In this document: positions 34,533 to 45,763 of the stretch, one piece after another
Position numbering within the stretch: the first letter of the stretch is position 1
How the letters are laid out: each line of letters opens with the position of its first letter
Assembly (NCBI RefSeq): GCF_910592395.1
Contig: NC_088314.1
Location: 1,614,001-1,674,000 of the forward strand
DNA from: Lineus longissimus
Lineage: Eukaryota; Nemertea; Pilidiophora; Heteronemertea; Lineidae
Direction: 5' to 3'
DNA length: 60,000 bases
Notes under the pieces: generated by a model
What the model was told of the DNA's origin: nothing
Seen by the model: only the letters and a program-made list of their open reading frames with translations
Database searches by the model: none
Translations under genes and position numbers: made by a program

Positions 34533-35991
34533 ATATCAATAACAAACTACTTTGTACGTTGTGCTTGATGAAATGTAATGGATTGAGCTTGGTCAAAGGA
34601 ACTTCATATCCGCATTATGATTCAATCTAATGTATAACGCCGGTGATGGAAAATCACGAAAAGATTCAGCGTCAGCTTAAAAAAGGTCCACTAATGCAAC
34701 AGCGAATGTTGATATCTTCAAAGTCATCAGAAAGGACTCTAAATCAGACTATTCCCTGTATATGTCTTTTGCCCTGCAGTACCTATTCTAATGGCATCCC
34801 ATTAGAGGATTTCGTCACCACTAAGTGAAGACGTCAGTGTGACTTAATGAGACAAAGGTATAGTTAAGCAATTGAGCACAAATGCAAGTATGGGCCAGCG
34901 GGCTGATTAGAAGATATCAATTTGGTGAGAGGAATGTAAATGGCAAGAAATGACTTGTTCATTTGTCAGACAAAGCTTCAGTTCCAATGGAGCCTAGCTA
35001 AGTTTTGTCATGTTCGCTGCAGGCCACCTCAATATTATAGTTACTTAGTCAACGCAGCTAGTTTGTATTCTCAGCATATTTTTTACTCTGAACTGCAATC
35101 TTCAGAGAAAAATATTCATCATGAGAGATGACCTTATGAATCTATTCAAAAACTCATTTCCGTTTGGGGAAATCATTCTGTCACCTAGCCAACGCAGCCA
35201 TCAGGTATTCCAACGCATAGGACCACTCACCTGCTCGATATATAACTCGTCTATCCAACATAATGATGATGGCATCTTTTTCTTCTTGCCACAGCCACAA
35301 TACGATTGTTATCCCTTAAAGCAATCGTTTGTGTTGATATGTGATTCCGGGAAGATACAATCTGTCTGATGTATTGCACACACACACAATGGCGTGCAAT
35401 GTACAGACAATACAATGTACAGCCAATACACTGTACTGACAATACAGTGTGCTGACAAAACACTGTACATAACATGCCGGGTCATTTGGCTCCAATTGAA
35501 TATCAAACGCGTCTGTCTCAAAGAGCACAACCACATTTGAGTTGAAAAAAGTTGTTGTGACGTTATCTCGTGATAGAGAATGGATGTTCTAAGCTCCCCA
35601 TTGGCGCTTCCTCTGCTTCCAGTGACTGCATGATTGTTTATAAGAAACGGGGAGATTTTTTAAATCGTGTGATCAACGATTAGATTTACATTCACATCAT
35701 TTGGGTAAGAAATTCGTGTGATGCTGCAGATGCTTAGAGATTCTCAACCGGAACCTTGACGGTTTTGTAAAATCGCCAAAATTGTCATAGCAAACCGTTT
35801 TATGTGGAAAAAAGCTTCACTTTTGTTGATTAACTCAGACATTCTTTGTAAATTTAAACTTACCGTTGCATGAATTCATTCTGTTAAGACAGCAAAAACA
35901 GTTAATATAGCTCTCAAACACTTAGAAGTAAACGTTTTTTGCTTGTCTACCCTTTCTGACGACGTCTCATTATTGAAATCTGCGCACTTAC
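34533..35991. other. Non-coding stretch with minisatellite
   Basis: It holds the 16-bp repeat listed at 35397 and no supported gene. Overlapping minus-strand open frames at 35251-35536 are products of the repeat. Confidence 0.45.
35397..35474. repeat. 16-bp minisatellite, about five units
   Basis: Units CAATGTACAGACAATA, CAATGTACAGCCAATA, CACTGTACTGACAATA, CAGTGTGCTGACAAAA and a partial CACTGTACATAACA start at 35397, 35413, 35429, 35445 and 35461. It follows a short CA run. It reads as Cys/Tyr/Val-rich peptides in all minus-strand frames, which explains the three overlapping open frames there. Confidence 0.9.
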
Positions 35992-36109
35992 CAGCCCCCT
36001 TTGCACTTTTACTGCTGACAGGCACTACATGTTCAGTTAATGGATATTGAGGATCACAGAGGATGTTTCTTGCTTCTCTTCTTCTGTTGATCGTTATTTC
36101 TTTAATCGG
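35992..36109 (-). CDS. Candidate minus-strand exon or LINE remnant
   Basis: On the minus strand a pyrimidine-rich acceptor (TTGTTTTCTCTTCTG, then ATGTTCAG) and a consensus donor (GGCTG|GTAAGTG) bracket 118 bp, open in phase 0. The translation begins PIKEITINRRREARNILCDP and continues QYPLTEHVVPVSSKSAKG. The piece AR.IL.DP.YPL resembles the segment AR.I..DP.HPL near the end of the ORF2 of some non-LTR retrotransposons. Both an exon of an unknown minus-strand gene and a LINE scrap fit. No partner exon or flanking transposon coding was found. Confidence 0.25.
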
Positions 36110-37336
36110 CTGAACATGAGCATTTAACAGAAGAGAAAACAATATTAAGGCACCGATACTCGCTCAGTCGATTCTCCGTTGATTGGCGGAGCCAGATATG
36201 TCCGTGTTACCCTTCTTTCTGTGCGGAACACCGGTAAAACGAGTTGGCAGTTTGCTCTGTGTATTCCCGCATTACATGCGAATAGTTAGAGATGGTGGAC
36301 ACCCAAAGACCCTTCTATGGCAATTGTTTCAATCAGAAGGCTATAGTTAGTTACTCGTCAATCATTGCCCTCAGTGACCACACCAGGTTCTAAGGTAGCA
36401 ATTTCACTGGAAAAGTCTATCTGGTTTCTTCTTGATAGAGACATATACAACCTTGGGCTACACCTATTACCGGTAATGATCTAGCTACCTATTCCTACTA
36501 GGAATTCCCTTTGTGATATATCGTAGCAAGTCAATTGACCAAGGGTCTGGACCATTCGGTAACCTTAGGACTGTTGGCAATAGAATATTCATTCTATTGC
36601 TACTGTCAATTGTCTGTTTACGGAATATTTTGGGGTGATGAGGAATTTGTCCTGGTCATCATCCTAATTGTTCGTGAAAGTTCTTGTCACATGTTTCTTG
36701 GCCCGACCGGTATCTCGTATTTGCATTCAAATGTGATTTCATCATGCATGCCGTAATCAGATAATGCCAGTAAGTTGTCTCCGATTACCTGGTGATAGTT
36801 GACAGTTTCCAACGGATTGGTCGGAGATCCAGCCATTCGCGTGGGCGAAGAGTCCTGATTGCTCACCTCTATCAGTTCATTATTCATTGGGGTTCAAGTG
36901 GGATGGAACAGTCTACGGTCGGCGCTATCGTCTACCCGGTAGTTTATCAGGCTTTGCAAGCGGCGTATGAGGAGTTTATCATGCGGGAATGGTCTATAAC
37001 TAGTGACTCCTCGTTCAGCAATGTTTGAAGAATATGTAGCCATATCATATAAAAATAGACCAAGAAGAATACTTCCTCTTGCATCGTATCTTGTCTGTTT
37101 CGATGCATTGTAAGTTCCTTGATTTCGTTGACTCAGCTAATAGCTCGTGGAACTGTGCATCGATTTGTCGAAAAGTGTTATGGACTACCAAAAAGTAGCT
37201 ATGTACAATTCAGAATCGCTGTTGCTCTACTTGACCAATAAGGCCGATGTTTGAGAGAAAATGGCAATTCACGTGAAATACGTTTATGGGTGACCTTTCA
37301 AACCAAGGCTTAGCATACTTCTATCTATCTTTGCAG
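36110..37336 (+). other. End of the long intron
   Basis: No exon is supported. An open frame at 36792-37028, GC-richer toward its end, has no splice context. The intron ends with a good pyrimidine tract and acceptor (TTCTATCTATCTTTGCAG). Confidence 0.4.
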
Positions 37337-37566
37337 CCAAAACCAAAAAAGACGAAGTACGGAAAGTTCACCGCCCGACAGTCCCCCGAGCAGGCGAAGA
37401 AGTCGGAATAGCCGGTTAAAGCTCCGCCATCACAACTCTGACCCCACCGCGGAGTTCCTTGGTGTGGAGGACGAGTTCACCGGCCATGAGGTGCTCTCGT
37501 CTCCCAGGGTGTCGCCGGTGCCTTGGATGAACGTACCCGAGCTCATCATCACACAGACACAAGACA
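37337..37566 (+). CDS. Downstream exon of the main gene
   Basis: A strong acceptor (CTATCTTTGCAG) and consensus donor (AAGACA|GTAAGT) bracket 230 bp. The first base completes the codon split at 16660 (AG plus C, Ser). Only that frame is open from end to end, about 77 codons, while the other two stop inside. It ends in phase 1. The peptide is like the upstream exon: Ser/Pro/Arg-rich with basic kinase-type sites (QKRRSTESSPPDSPPSRRRS, RNSRLKLRHHNSDP), then a more ordered, conserved-looking part (EFLGVEDEFTGHEVLSSPRV, VPWMNVPELIITQT). Matching phase, composition and both splice sites make it a reliable exon of the same gene. The family is not recognised. Confidence 0.8.
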
Positions 37567-38741
37567 GTAAGTAGATGTCCTTTCAGATTTGTGAAAAGGC
37601 AAATATGGTTGATACGGCAAATAGCCATATGCATATTGCTATCACGTATCACGTCCTTTCCATTTTGTCAGAAACTGGCAACTGGCAACTGTTGCTGTTT
37701 TATTTTTGATCAGATCTCATAGTATTAAACGTCAGAAGCAACTCTTTGCTCCGTGGGGACGGTATGCTGCTCGGCGCGCGGAGATCTCTAGCCATGCCAT
37801 CTGTAAGCTGGTTAAAGAACTGAAGCTTTCTCCAGTAACCCTGGTAACCAGTTGGTAAGGTGATGGAAATAAGTTCGTTAGAGATGGTTTCAGGCAATGA
37901 GTCTAGGTGGAGATGAAGTATCGTTGGCAGAGTGTCCCTGGTCGCCACTACTAGAATAATTACGTGCTCTGCTACCATGTAAGGAAGCTGCTGCGAGACT
38001 GTTTGACAGTTCCATTCGTCATCTCAAAGAGGGGGGCTTACCACGGACACCAAGAGGTCTGATCCTTGATCGAATGTCTTAGAGATTCTTCCCCTAAGTT
38101 GAAATGAAGTGAATTGAAAATACAGGGCTCCCTTCCCCTTCGTTCCCCTCAGCCCTCACTCTATCTCTACATGCACTGGAGGTCTCCTGCAGCCTGAGTT
38201 ATTTACTTATCCATTATGAGGGCCAGCCATTTGATAGCCGGTCACATGATTTGGTGATAACTTGTGGTTGGATGAGCTGCCCTGTCTCCACGAACAACTC
38301 AAGAGGCTCTTAATCTACAAGGGAACCAGTACAGTGTATGATGTTGTACTGCATTGTCAACAAAACTGTCTGAACAACTGGTTTTACTTTATGACCTAAT
38401 TACCCAAATTAGTTATCCTAATCTCGATCAATTATACTACGAGTGATTAGCCTTGATGTATTGGTACCATCCCACTCTGCAGGCAATTATCAACCTTGAG
38501 TTAAGTGGTGGTTTCGGAATACATCACACTGACGATGGACTTGAAAGCACTCGGATATCTGGCAATTGCCTTCCCCGCACATGTCTCTTCAATAATGCAG
38601 TCGAAAACAAATATGGATCATAACACAATTTGCTGCAGAGACTCATTGTACTGTTGACGCTTTAGAGAATTTGAGATTGGGATACCCATTGTCTGTGTCG
38701 TCTGCTTTTCGATGGTGATGAATTGCTTTACCTGTTGTCAG
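37567..38741 (+). other. Intron, no gene seen
   Basis: This is the start of a 6.3-kb phase 1 intron between 37566 and 43895. No further exon is supported. A minus-strand open frame at 37416-37652 is the shadow of the exon at 37337. Confidence 0.45.
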
Positions 38742-38970
38742 AATGCAATGAAACAGTCCGTCTTAGATGTGTGGATGCCAAGGAACCAATAGACACAGCT
38801 ATATGGTATCCACCAGAAAAAAACATAACCTCGAACTCGTTCGCCTACTCAGATCAAACTCTGAACTTTTCTGAAACAGTTTGTCCAAAAGGTCTCCGTT
38901 GTCTAGTCCTCTCCCACTGGCCAAGCAGTCCCGTCCAACTCGGCTTGAAATTGGCACAGAGGGGAAACTA
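38742..38970 (+). CDS. SUEL/rhamnose-binding-lectin-like exon or fragment
   Basis: A good acceptor (GCTTTACCTGTTGTCAG) is followed in phase 1 by ECNETVRLRC, then PIDTAIWYPP, SDQTLNFSETV, CPKGLRC and LVL, open to a stop at 38969. This follows the order of the galactose/rhamnose-binding lectin (SUEL) domain: C-x-x-(E)-x-h-x-L-x-C at the start, a hydrophobic I-x-x-A-x-Y strand, then L..F...C-x5-C followed by hydrophobic residues. Three N-glycosylation sequons (NET, NIT, NFS) and a phase 1 start suit an extracellular module. Missing are the usual YGR motif (WYPP instead) and the final FGDPC.GT.KYL part, and no clean donor follows. It may be truncated or decayed. Its phase would fit the donor at 37566, but a lectin module next to a disordered basic segment is unlikely, so it probably belongs to another gene. 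Confidence 0.4.
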
Positions 38971-39294
38971 GGACCCGTATTCCTGCATTCGTACTGTCAA
39001 ATGAAAACGAATTGGCTGCAATGTCTATTATCCTTTTGTAGAAGTCATCTGATCTGCAATAAGTCTTAATATCTTCTACGCCGACCATGGTACCGATAGC
39101 TTATCAATGAGTCAATAAAAATGTTTGATAACCGTGTTAGCCTGTCTAAATGACACGACTTCATAAATGTTTATAGCCAATGAATAAACCAACTGTTTAC
39201 ATAATTGTCAACGTCCAGCGCAATGCTTCATCTTTGACATTTGTGTAATTCATTAAGTGACGGCTTCCTCTCCCACGGTCTCCCGATAGAACTG
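38971..39294. other. Non-coding stretch
   Basis: Nothing recognisable is seen here, and the missing C-terminal part of a SUEL domain is not evident in any frame. Confidence 0.4.
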
Positions 39295-39390
39295 CAAACA
39301 GCAAATAGACCAGACTCATTCATGGTGCAGGTAAACACCTCTCAAACAGCAAATAGACCAGACTCATTCATGGTGCAGGTAAACACCTCT
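39295..39390 (+). repeat. Perfect 48-bp tandem duplication
   Basis: Two identical 48-bp units lie head to tail at 39295-39342 and 39343-39390, each containing CAGCAAATAGACCAGACTCA and ATGGTGCAGGTAAACACC. The next bases (CAGACATGG) start a diverged third copy. Complete identity implies a recent duplication. The unit is 16 codons long, so the open frame across it is duplicated too, but there is no other sign of coding. Confidence 0.95.
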
Positions 39391-39459
39391 CAGACATGGA
39401 TGGGGGGGAGTCGTGTCTACTTCTTTGGAATGTCGTGACTGTTGTACTTCTTCTCTTTC

Positions 39460-39782
39460 TCTTTGTTGCCATATCTTCTTGAGAAGGCCATGGCTTCTGT
39501 TCTTTGAAAGGCTAAGGCTTCTTTTCATTTCGTTAAGAGACCATCCGTTTTCTTCTTTTTCGCAAGGTAAAAACCGCTGCCAGTAGGACGTGGAGAGTGA
39601 TCTTTGATCTTTACAGTTTTTTGGGGAGGTAGTGTCTTCTTCTGTTTCACGACATCTCCGCATTAATTTAGCTGCCATCTCTTCTTCTTTGGAAGGTAAT
39701 GGCTTTTCTGCTTTCGTTTAGTTGCCATCTCTTCGCCTTTAGAAGGCCACGATCTCTTCTCCTTCCTGTAAAGGCCATATTA
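39460..39782 (-). repeat. Degenerate repeat, Lys/Glu-rich on the minus strand
   Basis: Variants of GTTGCCATCTCTTCT and of GGAAGGCCATGGCTTCT recur from about 39463, with clear copies near 39463, 39672 and 39720. On the minus strand several give variants of KPLPSKEEEMAAK (also WPSQEDMATKRE and WPSKGEEMATKRK), in different frames. This looks like the wreck of a Lys/Glu/Pro repeat protein or a repeat with such a reading. Stops and frame changes rule out one intact reading frame. Confidence 0.55.
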
Positions 39783-42700
39783 AGTCAGTATCACTTAGAT
39801 AAGTAAACCAATCTGATTTTTTCCAGTCTGCAGCTTGCTCCTATTGCTCAGAGTTTTGCACAATCTCAGGCTGATACATGCCTTCTTGGAGGACTGATCT
39901 GCTAAAATATCCTGGATGAAAACTCGCCACTTAGTTCTGGTTACTAAGAAGCTGAGCTTAGTGTAGATGAACCAATACAATAGGCGATTATCTTGACGTC
40001 ATTGGTCAGTCCATGATGACTAGTATCAATGGTAGCTGGCATTTGTTCCGGTGGACATAAGGAGTTAACACCCCTGAGTGGGTTTCCCCGACTTGGGAGC
40101 ACGTAAACATCATTAGGGTGCTTACCTTCCAAGAAGGCTTGCAGTGGCTATGGGAGATGTGCGTCATTGGGTTACAATCTGATGTAACATCGTATCAAAT
40201 CTGTGCTTGTAAAGGGAGATCCCGTGTGGATGGTGTCAAGACAACAAGAACAAAAAAACATCACCGACCACCCCCATGTTTATTGGTTGATGTAGAATCA
40301 TGTGTCAGTTCTTCTTTGTCTTGTCTCCGTACCGGTGGTTCCAAGTGTGGTGAACAAACCGCGGACTAACAAACCAATTGGATAGCTACATTTGGCACAA
40401 CATCACTGATCGGCTCAGCGAGATATGAAAATGTGTTTATTTCCGCGTGGTAAGTTAATCATTTAGGGACCCCGCCGCCTTACTCTCCTACGCTTTCTGA
40501 CCGGCCATCTTGAGATTGTGGGATGACGTTCAAGCGCTTGATGTAGCTGATGCCTATTTTCGTCGTCCTCTCTTCCTCTCTCTACTCATCCTCCTCCTCA
40601 AAACGGTTGACAAATCGAATTCAACTTTTTCGAGATCAACAATATCCTGCATGTCTCAATATCCTCTACATTCACCGAAGCTTTCCAAGGCGAAGCGTCT
40701 ATTCATATATTTCGAGTCGTACTATTAGCCAGTCAGAAGAACCCAATCCTGTTTGTCTGCTGTTGTCTTCAGCATCTAACCTATCGGAAATGTCATCAGA
40801 ACCTAAGCTTTCACACACAGGATTACAAGCCTACTCGGACCATCGTCATCGTCATATGTTCATTTCGGCAAACATGGCCAATGGAATGCAACTATACCAA
40901 CTGCAATGAATGTTGGATGGGTGGATATTGTTGTTATTTGTGATATCATGCTCTGCACATTTTATTGTTATTCTTAGTTGTCTTCGCACCTTTGATGAAC
41001 GTAAGGCTTAGTCATAAATCTTCACGCTCTTCGACTGGAGGCTTCTCTGCAGCTTTTTCCCCACGTCAGGCCAAACTGTTTTCCTAAGCACCGCATGAAC
41101 GTCTATGACGTTCCATGATGTAGGCACTACATTGCGTGAAACCACGTTACATAACCATACCATTATGAATCTGAGTGCTAATTCCCTCCAGCTCATAAAC
41201 CGGTTGGAGTATAGTGGAATGCTTAATAATCATATTGCCTTCGCCGTAATTTATTGATCTTATAGGTTTCTAATGGCTCTTAACCGTTCATCTGAGTATG
41301 ATATCTCGGCATCGATTCCATGTTCGATTGGTCAGACTAGCTTGCACCATCGGGTGGATTTTCAATGCAAATACACACAAAATGACAGCTAACTTAGAGT
41401 GAGATACAGCCCTGTCTGGATTACGTCGACTGTGAAAATTACCAACATTAGATGATGATTAAGGCTTGCTTGTTTGATTTGGGGGAGTCTTGAAGTAAAC
41501 ATGGTTCTCAGAATCTCTGTGTTCACCGATTCTTCCTCTCATTCCAATCATCGTCGTTATAAGAGTTGAACGAATTTCCTTTTAACTCTTATCAAAGTTT
41601 GATGATCGTTTATGCCTATAAATGTCGTCAAACGGTTTCTGTGGTTCTGGAGTTGCTTCTAAAGGACTACTTGCTTAATAACATCAGTCAAAACAATGTG
41701 ATTACCACTTTTAGGGCAGCCCGATTGATAAAGTTTCTGGGGTGATAATCTTCGATGAGAGAGCTGTTTCGAAAAACTCAAGGATTCCAGTATTCAGAAT
41801 AAGGCCTTGTATCCCCTTTCTGCTCTTACGGCTTCATGCTTTTTGGATATCCAAACTGGATTCACGTGTATTTGGCAATGTTATTCTTGATCAGTACGGA
41901 TACCAACTCTTCTGTAGAAGATGTTGAAGATGGTAAGGGTTTATTCCTCCTGTCGTTTGGCCAATAAGAACCCCATATATTCCAGCTTCACCGGTCCATT
42001 CTTCACAAGTTAACCAATCACTGAGTCCGGCCAGTTTACTTGTGGCGAATTAAGGTCAAGGTTATTAAACAACACAGTTTGCACTCGTATGGAAGGTTTG
42101 ATTTTTACCCCTGGACGATTTTTTATCACGTGGCTTCAAATTTGTTGCCATTCTCCGGAACACTCTTTATTATCTTGATGTACTTTTATCAAATGACTTG
42201 TTATGAAATCATAAACTTTCAGAGAAAAACATACTATAAATTAAAGTAGACTGAATGACTGAGAATGATACCTAAGGGAGTTAACATTAAACAGAGACAC
42301 CATACGACAATCCATGGTTTCCGGTTTCTAATTGGTTAAAATTATGGCTTTTTGATTCGTTGATTAATTAAACCAATCAAAACCCACTATTGCATGCGTA
42401 ACCTGATGCTGATACCCTTGGGTGATTGTGAGAAATGTTTACAATTTATTGCATGTTTCCCTGAAAACGGTATAATAAATCTTGATTTCATAACTCGATA
42501 CGTCTGGGAGGGGATAAATTCCTTCAGTAATATGTTAGTCACGCTTACGAAAACTGTATGATTTTGCACAGCATCTGTACAACGCAAACAACGGAGCTTC
42601 ATCTCGGGTCAGTTACAAACTTACTCCCTATTTGTAAGGATGTTTAAAAGAGCCAGTATTCATTTTACTATTTGTTTTCCGTTGGCGGATATGTCGCTGA

Positions 42701-43894
42701 AGGAACCAAGTCAGTGCAGTAAGTCTCATCATTTGCTTCTTCCTTTGAGTTTTCAAAGGTTTTTTAGGATGCGTTCTTCATTGAACCAGTAAAAGGGTTG
42801 AGGAGGGATACGAGATTGCAGTCGTGGTTCAAGTCCAGTTGAAACCATGTCTAATGTCGGCACCACTAGTTGTCCGAAGATAACAGCATACCATACCTGC
42901 CTCTTCAGTTAGCAAACGGCCAACATTCATCGATTGATGCCCTACTACACAATAATCGGGGACACTCCTTCCCATCTCGGTGATTTAATTTCCTGACTAA
43001 TGGGCTGATGGCAGCAACGATTTGAAATCACAATGGCTATCGTGCTCTCGCGCGTCAATTCGTTTCCCCCTCTTTTGACTATCAGGTTCAAGATCGGAGA
43101 TTGATAGATGAGCGAAATGGTTGCGTGTCGCGTTAATCCAGGTACTTCGTGTCATACCAAGTCTTGTGTTGATTTGTCTCCGGAGATGTATCGTTTCAAC
43201 AGAAGTGATGCAACCAGTCCGACTGGCGTTGAATTGATACATTTCAGCGATTGTGTAAAGAACCCCTATCCCTTTTTACTTTCCAAGCTTTCAGGGCAGT
43301 GATTAGAAACCTGTACATTTGCAGTTAGCAAAAGCTGTTTCGTTAGTCATAAGATAATTGGCCATATTCTTGAATTCTCGGCTGAGGCGTGAATCTGGTG
43401 AAGCTTCTTTTTAAACCACAGTCGTCGTCTTCTGTAATCGTGCAAGCTGTTTTTTTGCTTTCGTGGTCACTAGAATGTCGAATGTCAATTCCATTGAGCT
43501 ATGGAACGAATGGTTAGGAACGTAAATAATCCTTGTTGCGAATACAGCTCTGCTAGTTTCGTCAATATTTATGGCCTTATCTGGACTAACTGCTCATCAT
43601 GCTTTCCAAGGATGTTCATCTTCATTCATGATATGATCCATGGAGATTGCCCTGTGTTATTGCGAATGTATTGTTGTAGATGAATTGCTCATTTGGAGTC
43701 CAGTCACTGACGGATAGGATTAACTAAATTTTATTTATGTGTCCTTGACCAATGTGATTACTCCCTGTACCATCGAATATCATTACAATAGCTTTTCTCG
43801 TGACCGCTTGTCTAACATGAGTAGCCAATCAAGTTTGTAACTCACCATGCCTAATCAACACAGCTGAATACCCATCTCCCTCCTGTTCTTCCAG
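39783..43894 (+). other. Intron, no gene seen
   Basis: This is the second half of the intron before 43895. Isolated splice-like sites exist, for example a pyrimidine-rich acceptor ending near 39829 and a minus-strand donor at 40121-40127 (GAAG|GTAAGC), but none is paired with a convincing exon. The stretch ends in the acceptor CCTCCTGTTCTTCCAG. Confidence 0.4.
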
Positions 43895-43959
43895 ATCAAA
43901 GAAAGCGGACATCAGCCGTCACAGGAAGCGAGCAGAATCTGCTACGAGTCCCAAGACAG
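43895..43959 (+). CDS. Candidate 65-bp exon of the main gene
   Basis: A strong acceptor (CTCCCTCCTGTTCTTCCAG) and a perfect donor (AAGACAG|GTAAGT) bracket 65 bp. All three frames are open, so the frame must come from its neighbour. Joined in phase 1 to the exon ending at 37566, it reads NQRKRTSAVTGSEQNLLRVP and ends in phase 0. The phase 2 frame (SKKADISRHRKRAESATSPK) also resembles the basic/Ser-rich style of this protein, so an unseen exon between may shift the frame. Good splice sites and composition support an exon, perhaps alternatively used. Linkage to the gene is inferred. Confidence 0.55.
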
Positions 43960-44421
43960 GTAAGTCCATTCGATCTACAGTCAGGCAGGTGCCGTCATTT
44001 GAAGTACTCCATATCCATTTCATGCAAAATGCTCCTTTTACCAATTTACAATATTTTACACCAACCATACCATGGTATGTTATAAATGGAGGCATTTCCG
44101 GCCAACCAATATGGTTTCACCAAATGATGCCTGACAAAGTTCAGGGAAGCGGTTGAGAAAAAACCTTTCAACACTTCTGTTACTTCTGTAACGTGTGCTA
44201 CTGAGAAGTACTTCCCATCGTTGCTTTACCTTTTTTATGCCAACATGTATTGCCATCTGAATTATTCAGCGACGAATTCCCGTCTCCTAACATAATGTAA
44301 CATTAAAAAAGCATCACCGTTATCCTACAGCTTCCTCTGGCGTTTAATGATCAAGTAATCCGGCCGGATATTAAACAGTCACATTCATTGTTGGCTCATG
44401 CATGTCATATGTGGGGTAGAA
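43960..44421 (+). other. Possible intron start, nothing seen
   Basis: Sequence after the donor at 43960 contains no supported feature. Confidence 0.4.
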
Positions 44422-44820
44422 TCAGACACGTTTGGCCCGACCTGTCCAAGAGCGTCCTCCACGACACCGGTTATGAGTTTCTTCCCCGCTGATTTTTATT
44501 GTTCCACATTTATGTTTTGACGTATGGTAATATTGCGCAATATTTGGAGTTTGGCCGAAAGCTTCTGGCCACGGCTGAGTATAAAATGGTATTTGACTAC
44601 CTTCAATAATGTCTAGGTGCATACGTGTAGGAATTTTATATCCATTGTGTCCATCACTTGCTGTTACCTTAAAAAACATCTTCCATCTACTCTTAGTAGT
44701 GACGTATGTCTCCTTGAGCCTGACCGGCGTCAATATTGTTGACAGAAAACGAAACCCATTAATTGCTTTCTGGTTTCTTTGGTTTTCAATCCTTCTACGG
44801 ATTCCCCTGCATCCAAACAA
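44422..44820 (-). pseudogene. Cadherin-repeat-like fragment, minus strand
   Basis: An open minus-strand frame of about 132 codons contains RLKETYVTTKSRWKMFFKVT, then ASDGHNGYKIPTRMHLDI and IEGSQIPFYTQPWPEAF. This resembles the second half of a cadherin extracellular repeat, where LDRET....W.F.V.ASDG leads into a T....V.I strand, a linker and P.F, before the next repeat begins. The calcium-binding DxNDNxP linker is not present (IEGSQIPFY instead), so calcium binding would be lost. The frame ends Arg/Gly-rich without a clear donor. It may be an old exon, a fragment or chance. Confidence 0.25.
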
Positions 44821-44854
44821 TGATTTGGTGACTTTGCCAAAATTGCCCAGTTAA

Positions 44855-45763
44855 CCATTTTTCAAATACGGATCAATAGTTCCATCACCCGCGGCTCCAT
44901 CTTCATCAGTAAATAGACCCAAGCAAATCCCGTACCACAAGATGGACAGGGCTCGCGTAATCAGAGTCTCGAAGAACAGATCTTTCTTCGACAGGAGGCT
45001 CAGTTTCGCTAACCAGACGCATTACTGGTCATATTCGATGACAGAAGCTGTTGTCTGTTGTAATCTGTCTTGAAGGCGTCAGAAAGATGCTTTATCGGTT
45101 TTTTCAGTCGTGAGAGCCATTGTTTAAAAACACCGATTAAAACTTTCAGCAGAGATTCTGCAAGACAAAATCTTTAAGAAGCTGACACTACAATGTAGAT
45201 GCACTTGGTGTAGGTCTTCTCTGGTGGGATCTATGAACAGTTATGAACTTCTTGGGGATTGGAGTAAGACCAGGGTCCCCTATCACGTCAGTCCACACAA
45301 CTAGATGCCACACAGACTCTCATCACGGGTCTATAATATTCTTTTGAGAGCCAATATCGGCAGTAGTCGTCCTGTCCATCCATTATTGTCCATGGAGTAA
45401 GATTCAGTCATATCAGTCAACACTCGATCCTGTACTCCGCATTCACATCGTATTTCTTCTTTAAAGCGTAAACGAAACAAGGAGAAAACTAACAGTAAGA
45501 AACAGGTCAGTTTTTACCCCGTCGAGGTTCCACACAGCTTGTTAGATGGATTGAGTGGACTAACATGGCTGTTACCTCACTAACACTAACGCAAGTTCAT
45601 TTTTTAGCAAGACATGTTTGACAACTCGGATGCAGAGTTTGGATGTGACTAAAACAACACCCCTGTTACTGTGAAATGGTGCACTGCTACCACATGTATT
45701 TATGCTTCTAACATTGTGTAGTGTGTAGATATTTTTTCGATCACATTAGCGTAACAGTTGCCT
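44855..45763. other. Non-coding stretch
   Basis: No gene, repeat or paired splice sites are supported in this stretch. Confidence 0.45.

Noticed and set aside
42785-42845. Possible third SINE or tRNA-like piece (GTGGTTCAAGTCC)
   Set aside because: Only the B-box-like word is present. The conserved body block of the other two copies is missing.
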